A DNA stretch of 64,000 nt from Membranipora membranacea (Eukaryota; Bryozoa; Gymnolaemata; Cheilostomatida; Membraniporidae). Under the pieces are notes generated by a model, which did no database searches, was not told the origin of the DNA, and worked only from the letters and a program-made list of their open reading frames with translations. The stretch lies in contig OU612071.1 of the NCBI GenBank assembly GCA_914767715.1, positions 26,035,681-26,099,680 of the forward strand, given 5' to 3'. How positions within the stretch are numbered: the stretch's first letter is position 1; every line of letters starts with the position of its first letter. The position numbers and the translations under genes were made by a program. Shown piece by piece: positions 32,869-44,969 of this stretch.

Positions 32869-35530
32869 TCAAGCATTAGGAAATAGATGACGATAGTCTT
32901 TCTGATGCCTGAAGAAAGTACGGGGTGATATACACGATATGTTGAGGAACTGGAAGGCCCGCAAAAACTTCATCGGAAGAACCCCAGTAAAGAGCATGAA
33001 GGCAGCTATCAGGATGTTCAAAAGCGGCACTCCCTTCAGAACAGGGCCGTTATGCCAGACATATGAGTGGCCACAACTCTGACATGATATAGTGGACTGG
33101 ACATGGGCGCCAGCAGGTCTCTGAGAGGGTTCCACTAGGGCTTCCTTGCCACATTGCTTGCATCTATCTATGAGCTCCATAAGACTGGTGTGATAAACAA
33201 TGTACTTCTTCTGGTCATACCAGGAATCTCCACTGAAACATACAATGATGGTTGCTATCAATCAAACATTATTTTTTCATTCTTCTTATATATAAGCCTA
33301 ACAAGCAATAGCTAATTTTGCGCGAAGAGAATTTCTCTCTTACGTGTGTAAAACGTCTGTTTCCATGGCAATACCAAATTGGTCATCAACAAATATTGGG
33401 CTCGTCCATACAGTCCTAGAGTCATAGATCGATGAGTAAAGTCAAGGCACAACTTTGGTGGACAGTGGATATATTTTATTCAGATTTTATATAACACAAC
33501 CAAAACATACCTTCTACGGTAAGATTCAATATCTTCGCGAGCTCCTCCTGGTACAGCTCTTCCTCATCTGTATCTGGTCGGTATGTTGAGTCCAGGGGCT
33601 GCTCAGGTGATTCCTGTAATGACACAAAAATAAGAATAAAATTGGTTGGAGTGAGATATTGTGTTTGGGAATTTGTCAGGGGCAGGTCAATTTACCGTGG
33701 CTGCCAGGACCAAATTTACCGCAAGTTCACCACACATAATGGAGCAACTGATAATGACGAAAACAAAAATGCTGTAAACACAATAGAAGAGATGTCATTT
33801 CACAATACATCTAACAATCTTATTACATGACATAATGATAAAAGTAATCTATCTGTTCATTGTAACTACATGCTACTTACACTACTCGATCTTGGTGAAT
33901 TACTGCTGTCGGAGGACTGGAGAATATCGGCTGTGGGTTCTATTTTGGGCTGCTGCAGTTATTACTTGATCTGTTCTGTCTGTGATGTCTTTACATTGTA
34001 CTTCATCTGCTAGAGCTGTAGCTGGTGGAGAGCTGTTCTGAACACCTGTTCTATAAATAAAAAAGGAGCAAATTTAGATATATTACGCCTTGTTGTTAAT
34101 CAATAACATATGTACAGCGTCTCTGGTCTCTGTCTCCGTATAGAATGAGTACCAGAGCTATCAGATCAATAATGAACTCAATGATATACAGTTTCAATAT
34201 GCTAAGCTCGAAATCAGTAAGGCAATCAACAATCAATAGCATTGTCGCAGATAGCAGAAGTGACAAATACTGGGAATAATATCTGCAGGTACTTCCGGAG
34301 TACAAGAACTAGGCTAAATATAGTGTCAATGGATATTGATAAGCTGCATTTGGGTGAATACCCAAAAATCTTCATGTCACCTTACTCACTGGAGGTTGAA
34401 ACTTACTCAGGAAAGGAAGTTTGCGTTTCAGCAACAATTATATGAAATCTAATAAAATCTGCAGGGTTAGGAGTATTCTCAGGTGTCATAATGGCTGGCT
34501 CACTGTCACTGCTGCTGTCATCTGGCAACCCAGGCAGCGGTGGTGACTGGAATTCTGGTACTGTCTCATGTTTCAAGCGAGTAGGTTATTCTTGTACTGT
34601 CTCATGTATCGAGGGAGTAAGTAATTCTGGTACGGCTTCATGTCTCATCGGAGTATCTTGTTGTGTACTAGTCCCTGCAACAATAGAGAAGGCTCCTCTT
34701 TGACGAACTGCTGAATGACAATGGAAATTTATGATATTTTTTTACAAATGATATAAATAGGTGGACTTATATAGTGATATATAAGGTATTGGTGCCCAAT
34801 TACAGGTACATAATTTCCAAATTAATCATTGAAACCCCCATATATTGACCCTCTTCGTTAATGATCTATTAGTTTGTATGTTTAATTTTTCTTGTCATTA
34901 GTAAAACTCACAGCAAGATATCATCTGGGATTGATGACTCAAGATCCTCAGTAGATACTGTAAGCTTACGAGGTGTAGGTGTTCGTTGAACAGCCACACG
35001 ACTAGGTATTTCTCCACGACATAGTCTCATCCTGTGAATTGAAAGCACTAGATATTATAAGCATGGTACATATCATTTGCAAATTAAAACATGAACAAAA
35101 GTACCGGGACAATAATGTAGGCCTCTTATATATGATTCATCGATTAAAACATACATTGTCAAGAGCTGAACAACTTTGTATACCTATCACAGGATTCCAC
35201 AGACCAAAAAATTTGGTAGGCATGTTGCAAGTCATACATAAGTCAAAGAATTGATGAGTGTGGAGTTAGAGGATTGATCAAACTAGTGATACTCAGTATT
35301 ACCACAGTTCAGGAGGAAACATACTTCTTATCAAATCAGAGGCGATATTTGTCATAATTCTCGATATCCTGTTCGCTTAAGTATAGGTAGCAAACTGTAC
35401 TGTGCTGTGTCACATATCCCATCCTCAGATTGGATTCTTTGACCCATTCCACCCATCGTTTATGAACAGCGGCATCTTTTGGGAAAAGAAATGCATGTTC
35501 TGTCAGTCCTCAAACACAGCAAAGTTTCAT
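32869..35530 (-). pseudogene. THAP-domain DNA transposase, Kolobok-like, decayed
   Basis: Seven exons on the minus strand: 35325-35530, 34912-35031, 34407-34674, 33881-34050, 33511-33613, 33344-33415, 32869-33232. Exon 1 is a THAP zinc-finger: 'MKLCCV', 'EHAFLFPKDAAVHKRW', 'VCYLYLSEQDIENYDKYR', with exon 2 giving 'MRLCRGEIPS' in the place of the usual AVPxxF end. Exons 3-5 are acidic, Pro/Ser-rich linker. Exon 7 has 'KKYIVYHTSLMELIDRC', two CxxC knuckles and 'FLNISCISPRTFFRHQ', as in THAP/Kolobok-type transposases. Damage: TGA at 35510-35512 and 35336-35338, TAA at 34586-34588, a one-base insertion in exon 4, a phase clash between exons 2/3 and 5/6, and loss of the rest of the catalytic domain after 'HQKDYRHLFPNA'. 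Kolobok assignment is from memory of the motif; P-like elements are the alternative. Confidence 0.72.
34547..34670 (-). repeat. 16-codon coding repeat in the transposase linker
   Basis: Within exon 3 three ~48-base units encode Thr/Pro followed by 'HExVxE' (RHEAVPE, IHETVQE, KHETVPE). The TAA at 34586-34588 falls at the end of the second unit. Confidence 0.65.
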
Positions 35531-35559
35531 GGTCAACCTAAAAAATTGTAAGTATGTTG

Positions 35560-37190
35560 AATAAAAAGAACAGACAAAAAATGAACGCGTTAAAAGACAA
35601 ATTCTCCAAGGCCTTTGTTCTGAGACAACCGAGGCAGAGTTCCCTGCTGATGCTCATCAGAAACTGAAGACAAACTTATAAACTATATTTTAATATCTGT
35701 GTAGGGGAGAATCAGGCTGCAATCTTGTCAATGAAGACCAACAAAGTAACACGCATGTACTAGTTGAGAATGCAAACATAATTACACACACACAGCTCAG
35801 GCTATTTGAAGCAAGACTGTCACTATGCCAGCTGATAACAAGGTATCAGAGGCTTGATCTCATGGGCCTCATCTTCTCTAGAACCAGGTCAAAACTGAAC
35901 AGAGCAAAAACTAAAGCGTGCTATCAGACCCACCAAGATCAGCAATATAATAATTCAGTTGTATCAAGCCGACAGTAGATAGAGAAGAATATCGTTTACG
36001 TATGTTCTAAGCCTGGTCAAGAATGTGGCGGATTTTTGCATTTATACAGTAACATTAACAACCATGGATGATGGGTGCAGTCAATACCAGAGAAGTGATA
36101 GAAGCAACAGGTAGATGAGCAATTGTAGAGACTCATCTATGCCTATCCATTCATTATAATGATATCTATCCATAATAACATTACTACTGTAACTATTATC
36201 AAACTCAAACCTTCTTCTTTCAATTTCATGGTCAGCAGCAGGAAGTAACAATCACAAATAGTTATGTGAGACTGGTTAGTTATTAAGTAATAAACCCTTA
36301 CCTGCAGAAAGAAAGCTACAGCAAGTGTGAGACATAAATAAGATTGTTGGTAACTGTTTTATTTCAATTTCATCTAAGAAGTCATGTAAGATAGTAAGAG
36401 TAACTGAACAGCAGCTGCTGCAGTCACCTGTCACAATGTAGATAGTAAAATGTACTGCATGGAGAAGATAGCCCATGCGCAAGATCAAGTTATTCGGGGT
36501 GTATTGATGACGCCCTGGATAAACAAATAAACAATAGTGTTGGTGTCACATACACTGTTTGTGACACGCCTAGGTGCATGACTCTACATGAAGTTAGGCT
36601 TTGTATATTGCACTGTCATGGTTGTCATGGTCCTAATCTGATTAATTGTTATACTCTTCCGCATTTACTTCCATGTTTTGCACATTTAATTACCATCTAA
36701 ATTCGGAGGTTGGCCATCAAAATAATGACGTATCATCCCACCCGTTTCTATTTTCACGTCCTATTTATACAGGTCAGTATAACGAACAGTGGTTTTTGCT
36801 CTGAAGAATCAGTTACAATTGCGAGTTACAATTGCGAGTTACGATCGGAAGTTACTTGTGATAGTTACAACTTGGCGTTGCAATTTATCAGTTGCCTGGG
36901 GCATTTGCCCCAGGGTGCAGTTCAGTAATAAAATCATCAAACTGCCGAAAAACTGCATTCAGTATTATAAAGTAATCTCATATGAACTCTGCCAGCAGTG
37001 AACTGTCGTAATCTTTCTCGACCCGACATTGGATTTCAGCTAGATTTTTAAGGCACCTGTTTGGTCAAGTACAGAACTCGTCATCACTATGGCGAAAAGC
37101 GTTAGCAGAAGTTAGCAGAAGTTATGAGCTTCTTCCTTAAGAGCTCCATGCAAAGCCACAGGCAAATAATTTTGAGGCCAAACTCATCCA
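35560..37190. other. Stretch without a supported gene
   Basis: It contains a short run of 'gttacaattgcga' repeats (about 36815-36855) and a perfect small hairpin, cctgggg-catttg-ccccagg, at 36894-36913. Nothing coding is supported. Confidence 0.5.
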
Positions 37191-37194
37191 TTAA

Positions 37195-38760
37195 TTATGA
37201 ATACTGGTGGCTCTGCTGGGCAAAGCTCAGCTGCAGCAGCTGTGGTTTAATATCATCATCTCCACACAAGAATTTACCCTCTCTATCCTTCACAAAGATC
37301 ATCCTGCCTATGTCCTGAGACCTCCTTTTTCTGGTTTTGGCAAGCTTATAGAGGTGCTTTGGTCCGTTTTTTTTTAGATCTTCATAAAACTTTTCATACC
37401 CCTTTTCTTTTGCTTTTGCCACTTTCTCCTTTGTTGTAATATTCTTTTCACTATAGTCTCTTTCTGTGGCTTCAGACTCCACTGGGTCCATCTCAGGTCT
37501 TTCCTTTGCGCTCTGCCACTCCTTAAAAGCAGTACGTTTCTGTCCTACTGCTTCCTGTACCTCTGAATTCCAAAACCAACACTCTTCCTCTATGTATTTC
37601 CCTCCAGATGTCTCGCCGAGTTCCTCTTTTGCTAGTTCAACTGCCTTCTGTTACATATTTCCCCATGTCCATTCCCTTGTCTCCTAACTCTTGATGTATT
37701 CAGTTAATTTCTCTATGTACTCCTGCCCTTCTTCCTTTAGCTTCCATCACTTAGTCCTAGCCTTCCTTTTCCTTCGCCGCTCTTGCTTTCTCTTCACTGT
37801 AAGATCCGCTATGAGAACTTTATGCTGTGGTGCTATAGACTCTCCTGGCACTACCTTGCAGTTCCTCACTACTCCTAGATGGTCTCTTCTAATCGCTATA
37901 TAGTCTATGACTGACCTATTTCCTCCACTCTTGAATGTTATCAGATTCTCTGCCTTCTTTTGAAAGAAAGTGTTTATGAGTGCCAAGTCGTATTTCTGTG
38001 CAATCTCCAAAACTCGCTCTCCCTCCTCATTTCTCCTTCCTGTCGTCCAACCTCCATGCCATCTCTCTACTGGCTCTCTATCCCTCCCAACATGTCCATT
38101 CAAATCTCCTGCAACTATCAACTCTTCTCCTTCTGGGATTCCAGCCAAGGTGCCGTTAAGTTGGTTCCAGAACGAATCTTTCTCCTCCTGACTGCATCCT
38201 TGCTGGGGGGCATACACTGATATGAGGTTGATGCTCATTCCAGGTATTACCAATTTCATAATATATATCATGCAATCTGGCTTCTTTTCTACTGCTATTA
38301 CTTTATCCTGCCAATATTCATTGAGACAAATCCCAACTCCATTTCTTGCTTTCTCCCTCCGCAATATTACAACTATACCCAACACCAAGAGCCCTGGCTT
38401 TTCCACCAGATTGACCCCCCAGTCCATCTCAATTCCTGCAGGCATAGTATGTTGATCTTTTTGGCTAACATAATCACAGCAACTTCCCTGCCTTTTCCAG
38501 TAAGAGTACCAATATTTATCGTTGCCATCCTGAGTTTACAGCATCGCCCCTTTCGTTTTCTTATCGCAGCGTTGGGCGATAGTGGTTCCGGTGCGAACTG
38601 CCACATAAGGTTGGCGTCCTAGCATTGGTTGAAAACACTGTCCCTGCATGTTTTCTGTGAAGCGGGGGCGGGGGGATTTTACCCACTGGATGCCCTTCCT
38701 GGCGTTGAAATCAGCCACTTTTAAATTAAAACAATTCAAACCTCAGTTACCCAAGCCAAG
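37195..38760 (-). mobile_element. Non-LTR retrotransposon endonuclease without its RT
   Basis: Right to left: a 5' leader (38739-38610); 'MATINIGTLTGKGREVAVIM' and 'ILCLQELRWTG' (38606-38373, other frame); then 38445-37747 with 'NGVGICLNEYW', 'SVYAPQQGCS', 'LIVAGDLNGHVGRD', 'TFKSGGNRSVIDYI' and 'PQHKVLIADL', the full EEP endonuclease order; then a Lys/Glu-rich linker (37491-37195) ending 'GRMIFVKDREGKFL'. No reverse transcriptase follows. Non-LTR copies usually lose the 5' end, so a copy with 5' half only points to a later deletion or rearrangement at about 37195. It is a different subfamily from the 2.4-5.7 kb copy. Confidence 0.85.
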
Positions 38761-38969
38761 TTTTACTATGTCGTATTGAAGTGAATATGTTTGATATATT
38801 TGACTCGACCACTTCAAATCAAATGAATTTGATCATAATATGTATATGGCTTAGCTTGTATGGGGATGTTACAAAACCGTTGTTCTGTTTTTTTGTTCTC
38901 AAATTCTCTATGCTGTCAAGCAGGTCACACCATCATAGACAGGGAGGTTCATTGCAAAAGCCCTAGACA

Positions 38970-41435
38970 CAATCTCTGCCACTTATAGTATACAAGTTGA
39001 TGATTTTTCATCCAGCTTGTATGGGGTACCAATGACACAAACGTCATTTACATATCAATGTGCCGTTTGGGCCATAAGTGTATTTTCTTGCTTACAAAAT
39101 GTTTGCAATACGAATTCTAGACAACCTATGTTTCTTACTTTGACATTTTACTAAAAACAAGCTGATATTACATGCTGTAAAATTTGAGGGATGGAAATGC
39201 TTAAAAACGAGACAAATGGTCTCTCTGGTCTTCATGGTACACCTGTTAGATGGCTGGTGAAATCAATACTAAGCTTTGCAAATTGCAAGAGTAGGAGTAA
39301 TTTCTGGTTCACTACAGTATCAATTAAATTTACAGTAGGCCCATGTACTGGTGAATAAGACTAAGACTCGGAGCATTAATTATTCCTAATTTAAGGTTAA
39401 CTGGTGATACAATCTACAAACTGAGGCATCAAATGGTCCCCTGAAATAAAGGCTATATTCTGCTCTTTTATGCTAGCCTCACCAATCAATATATATCAAT
39501 ATCAACATTTTCTCACTCAAGTGAACACCTATTATGTTCGGATGATACAAATTATATCAAATCAATCCTTTGTTGCAAATTTTCATTTGTTTTGCTCGTC
39601 AATTTCTTTCAAATGTAGTACTCAATAAAAATGCCTCAGCTGGTGTTTTCAGTTCAAACAAATTCCATCAGTTATGAAAGGACAAATAGTATCTAACTAG
39701 CTAAAATTGAGTAAATACCAAGCAGACTTTAGAGTAGATTCAGGGAATAAGACTAAGAGTTAGAACATTTATGATTCCCAATTTGAGGTTGACTGGTGAT
39801 ATGCTCTACAAACTTAGGTATTAAATGGTCCTCGGAAACAAGGCTATATTTTGCTCTGTTGTACCATCCTCACCAATCAGATTTTAATTCCAACATTTTC
39901 TATTTCAAGTGAACACCGAGCATATGAGAATTGTACAAATTCCATGAAAACAAGCCTTTGTTGCCAATTTTCTCCTTTTTATGCTCATTAATTACTTTTA
40001 GATGTTTGTATTCAACAAAATTGCTGCAGCTGGTGTTTTCAGTTCAAACAAATTTCATCAGTCATGAAAGGATTGGATGGTAAAAACTCATGTAAATCAC
40101 GCCTTTGTCATATCAATATACCAGCATCGAGCAACAGGGAGCCATAATAGGTGAGATGTAAGTTTGGTCCATCTCACTCTCAAAATTGACGATATGTGTC
40201 TTTAGGCAATTGTAGCAAAATAACACCATGAACTTGAAGATATGGACCCTAAGTTCAAAAATTTACGTGAAGTTCCGTTCCCCGTGAAGTTTTCCTGTGT
40301 AGCACTCATTTCTGTTTCACTAAAGACCCAATTAATTTTAGAGTAGTTTCAGGGAATAAGACTAAGAGTTGGAACATTTATGATTCCCAATTTGAGGTTG
40401 ACTGGTGATATGCTCTACAAACTTACGTATCAAATGGTCCTCTGAAACAAGGCTATATTTTGCTCTTTTGTACCATTCTCACCAATCACATTTAAATTCC
40501 AACATTTTCTATTTCAAGTGAACACCGAGCATATGAGGATGGTACAAATTCAATGAAATAAAGCCTTTGTTGCCAATTTTCTCTTTTTTTGCTCATTAAT
40601 TACTTTTAAATGTTTGTATTCGCCAGAATTGCCGCAGCTGGTGTTTTCAGTTGGGGCTTCCTGCACACAATGCTGTCTTCAATTTCTTCAGAGAAAATAG
40701 AGCAATCTTCAATTTTAAAACTCCCATCTTCAGGGTTAATTCTTCAATACAACTGGACTCGACATAAAACTGCTGTACCTTTATCATGTCTGTGACAACT
40801 GAGCCAGCAAGCTTATTGTTAATGGATGCCAACATCTTTTTCTTGACAAAAAATGCAACTGGGGGCTCGAACCAACCATCCTATGATTGAAAATAAGTAA
40901 CACTGATGGGTTTTGCTTTGTCGTTGTGTGGAGTTGTTTGTTCAAACCAACAAACCCAACTTGAGTAGATAACTCTAAGTTGTTGGACTGAATCCAGTCT
41001 ACTTGAAATGGGGATGTCTTCTATCGATTTTTCATTTGAATCTTTTCTTAAACTTTAAAGCATCTTCAATCTTCAGTAAAATACGTGGGGGGCCCCTCAG
41101 TCCAAACAAATTTCATCAGTCATGAAAGGATTGGATGCTACAAACTCATGTAAATCATGCCTTTGTCATATCAATATACCAGCATCGAGCATCAGTCAGC
41201 CATAAAAGGTGAGATGTAAAATTGGTCTATTTCCAACATGTAATCAGGGAAAAAGATTGATAAAATGTGAGGGAGCAAATTCAGGATTGACCAATTAGCC
41301 CAGAAATGTTGAGTGAAACACCCTGGAGAGAAGCATGTTGGTACCATGGTAATGAACCACCCAAGGAAATTAGCAACGCTCAAAATTGATTTAAACAGCT
41401 TATCTGATGTGTGTACCATGAAACCTACCAAGCGG
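38970..41435. repeat. Copy 1 of the complex repeat family shared with 47.4-57.6 kb
   Basis: The left part (38974-39260) matches 47408-47840: 'acaagttgatgattttt', 'ccaatgacacaaa', 'tgtcatttacatatcaat', 'gtgtattttcttgcttac'. Then three sub-units starting 'aagactaagag' (about 39358, 39748, 40349) carry 'ctggtgatatgctctacaaac', 'caaatggtcc', 'gtgaacaccgagcatatg', 'caagcctttgttgcc' and 'gccgcagctggtgttttcag'. The right part (41100-41435) continues 'aatttcatcagtcatgaaag' to 'catgttggtaccatggtaat'. Non-coding; not recognised. Confidence 0.85.
40652..41096. mobile_element. 445-bp insertion with 5-bp target duplication
   Basis: The repeat reads 'gtgttttcagttcaaacaa' in all other copies. Here it is split: TCAGT (40647-40651), 445 bases of unrelated sequence starting tggggcttcc and ending ggggcccc, then TCAGT (41097-41101) and 'ccaaacaaatttc'. 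The termini share only ggggc inverted. It may be a small non-autonomous element or a degraded solo LTR. Confidence 0.55.
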
Positions 41436-41449
41436 GCACGTGGTCACGA

Positions 41450-42440
41450 GAGGCCAGTATACCATGTGTTATTGAGGTGACTTCTCTATGAGCAACTCGG
41501 AACATGTATCCTCATAGATTAGCATACTTATGTCATGTTTTTTAGCTTGTACTTTTCAAAGCATTGTTATTATCAAGAACCCAGAAATATTCATCAAGTT
41601 TACAAGAAATTTTCTGAGGGATGGGAACCCTGTGTAAAACTGGGTTGCCACGATGTAATGAAAATCATGTAACTTCCCTGTGAGAAAAGACACCAGTCCT
41701 GCATTCACAGACCCCCTATCCTGTAGTGAAGTTATTACTGTCTGCTATCAATTTGACACAAACAACTAATCAAAAAGCTATTCAATCAATAGTAAGTTAG
41801 CTCTGGTGACATCAACTGCATTGCTGCTATGTCACCTTGCAACCATGTGAAAACTGGGGATGGAGCGACGGGATTTTGTGAGATTTGTCACCCCTGTTTG
41901 TACAGTTCGACCGTTCAAAACAATCTTTTCTTCCACATTGTACCTTTGATAAAAACAAACTTTGTTTTATTGTTTACATTGTCAACAGGTTGAAATAATA
42001 CTGCAAAGAAGTATAAAGCATATGTTTGCTGTATATATTTTCATAATGCAGCATCTATTACGATTGATGGCTCTTCATTAGAGTATGAACAATTTCTTAA
42101 TATACATGAAGAGTGAGTTACGCTGCAATAAATGTAATGCTTCTCGGCCTATTGGCACTGCCAATGGCTGATTAGTGCCTGTTTCAGTTTCTGGCAGTTT
42201 GCTGCACACTTATAATTAGGAGGTCCACCATGGCCTCACCTCTAGGATGCATTCTATCTTACTAGGATGTATCACACTCTCAGTATGAGGACTCCGGGCA
42301 ACTTGCGTCCCTCTCTAGGGGCAGCCCACCCTCTGTTTTGTCATAAACAGAATAAATGTAATGCTAACTTCTTTTGATGACATTCAGGACATATTAATTG
42401 AAGTCTATACTGAAATTAACACCGAAAATACAGTTCCATG
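41450..42440. other. Stretch without a supported gene
   Basis: A mildly GC-richer segment (42150-42345, 'gaggtccaccatggcctcac') precedes the retrotransposon fragment. I cannot assign it. Confidence 0.45.
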
Positions 42441-44960
42441 ACATTCCATGACAAAGGCAGTAACCACTGTGATTTCAAAAACATCAAACTGTGAAACACC
42501 ATCAGATTATAGACCAATTACACTACTAAACATTGATTATAAAATCCTCACCAAATACCTGAACAAAGTATATTTTTCTGAATTCTTAAAATCTTATATT
42601 TCATCAGAGCAGCTTTGTTCAGTTCCTGACAGGAACATTCATAATGGAAACATTTCCATAAGGGATGTCATCACCTTCTGCAAAAGTAAAAACCAAGCTG
42701 GGATCCTTATGTTTCTAGACCAGAAGAAAGCCTTTGATCTGGTAGACAGGGACTTTCTTTTCAGGGTCATGGAGGGCTTCAACTTCAATGCTGAAGTCCT
42801 CAAAGTGGTTAGAACACTTTACGAGAATACTACCACCTCTGTCCAAATAAATGGCCACATTTCTGAAGACATTGAACTACAGAGAGGGGTAAGACAAGGG
42901 TGCCCACTGTATTGGGATGGGACTCGGATCGTAGACTGTCAACAGTAAATGAGCTTTGCATCAATTCATTTTAATTGTAACCTGCAATCATGTAAAAACA
43001 ACTATAGAAAATATTCTCATTTGAGTAGGAATTAACTTGCTTCTGCATCAAATAAACTATAGTAAAATGTGACATCAAATGTGAATACATATAAATCAAA
43101 TGCATCAGTTATCCGGAAAAATACTTACAAGTTATTGATCCAATATGGGTTTGATAATCCGCATCCACAATAATAATATTTTAATACAAGATACAGTTTT
43201 ACGATTATAAAACCTCTCACTTTTAAATAGACGGAGTGATGGCAGGCTAAACTAACAAGATCGCCATCTGAGCCAACACTGATTTGACCTAGTAAAATTG
43301 TACACAAAAGATTAGTCACAAATAGCTAGAAATAACAGAAAGCAAAAGGTTACAAAAGAAGGCAGGATAATTAAGTGTCACTTTGAACAAATTTCTATAT
43401 TCATCAACAGTCATTATCTTTCATACTGGTCAGGGCATACTGAAACACCCACTTTCACCATCTCTGTACATTATTTATGTAGAGTTATTTCTTTTATATA
43501 TACACAGCCAAGCTGCTTTCAGGGGTATCCCTTTAACCACAAACAAAGTAGCTAAAGTTACCGCCTATGCAGACGACCTTCTTTTCTTATGCCATGATAT
43601 CGCCGATGTAGAATATATTTTTTTCATTTTTTGATCACATCTGGCAGGCTACAGGTAGCGAGTTAAATAGAGCCAAAACTCAGCTTTTGGCTTTGGGTAC
43701 AGCGGAACTAACCAACGAGTATGCTGTCGATGAAATAAAAGTGTGTGGAATCAGTTTTATAGATACCGACAGCCAAGAATTGGAAAGAATAAATATTTTA
43801 CAATGCATCAGAAAATTGGAAAGAAAAATAAACTTCTTTCAGACTATCCCCCGTACCATCAAAGAGAAAGTCATAATAGTTAATACAATATTGTACCCAA
43901 TAATATTTTACGTGAAAAATCTGATGAAAAAGCTCACCTTTTCCCTGATCTACAGAGAAGGGAAAACAGAATTAATTAAAAGACAATTCATAGAGCTGGC
44001 AAAAGAAAAAGGAGGCATGGGCTTATATGAACTAAATTCCTACTGTGAGGCAACTTACCTGCAGGATAACCTATGCCTACCTGTACAAGAGTCCTTTGAA
44101 CACCAAAGACCCGACCTATTTTTGTATTTTTTTCTTTCTGGACAAGAACTCTGTTTGCACATACATATACTAAAAACAGTGCACACTGCTTCATACTTCT
44201 AGACCAATATAAAAAGGCACAAACAGTACTTGACGAAATAGACAAGAAATCCAAGGACATTCTAAAAATAAGCCTTGTGTCGAACGATCAGATCTACCAA
44301 ATTCTCACAGGAGAGGGCGATCTCTTACCCATTAAAATTCATACAAACCAAGAGTTAAGTGAAATTGAGAAAACCCGATTAATTGAAATATGGAAAAATT
44401 ATATTAGTAGTAAGTAAATAGGGGCCACACTTTTAAAATGGAAAATGCAAGGAGTGAAAACAACTTGTAACTTTTGCATAAAACCAGAAACAGAGACATT
44501 AGAACATGTATTTGCGTCATGCAGTTCCGTTCAGGACACAAGGAAAATAATGATAGAGTCTGTTAAAAAGCTGGAAACACATATTATTACGGAAAAAAAC
44601 AACCAACAAATCCTTTTCTGTTTAGGTTTGACCCCTAACAACGAGGGAAACACCATCAATATGAATGTGTTGAATATGTGGCAGAGTGCAGTAGGAAGAT
44701 ATGGAACAGCAGGCATGAAATAGTTTTTGAGAAAGCGGATAGGGAAAATAAGATAATAGGCGACTTACTGAGCCCAAAAAAAACAATTTGGTAATTTGGA
44801 GTTGTGTTGTCAATGCCCATGATAAAGGGACAGTTCGCTATAGGAAGGATACTAAAATATTCCTATTCTTTGATAACTCCGTAGCAGCATATTTTCTGGA
44901 AGTGGCATTCTCAGATCAGGTGCATAATCTACAAACAAACACATTGGGATGGAGAAAAAA
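42440..44960 (+). mobile_element. L1/Tx1-like non-LTR retrotransposon fragment, interrupted
   Basis: 5'-truncated. 42448-42908 encodes RT motifs 'PSDYRPITLLNIDYKILTKY', 'SSEQLCSVPDRNIHNG', 'FLDQKKAFDLVDRDF' and 'RGVRQGCPL'. It resumes at 43454 with 'SPSLYIIYVELFLLY' and 'AYADDLLFL'. A one-base change in a T-run near 43620-43631 shifts to 'ALGTAELTNEY' (43687-44202), and 44445-44723 has a zinc-knuckle-like 'CNFCIKPETETLEHVFASC'. 'WRPI/YRPITLLN.DYK' and the C-terminal Cys-His region fit the L1/Tx1 group. The reading is broken several times. Confidence 0.82.
42909..43447. mobile_element. 539-bp insertion splitting the RT, cccact duplicated
   Basis: The RT motif 'RQGCPLSPSLY' is cut between its Leu and Ser codons. 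The hexamer cccact stands on both sides (42903-42908 and 43448-43453), consistent with a target site duplication. The insert starts gtattgggatgg and ends catactgaaaca, lacks clear terminal inverted repeats and has no coding sign. Confidence 0.6.
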
Positions 44961-44969
44961 ATTCTAGTT

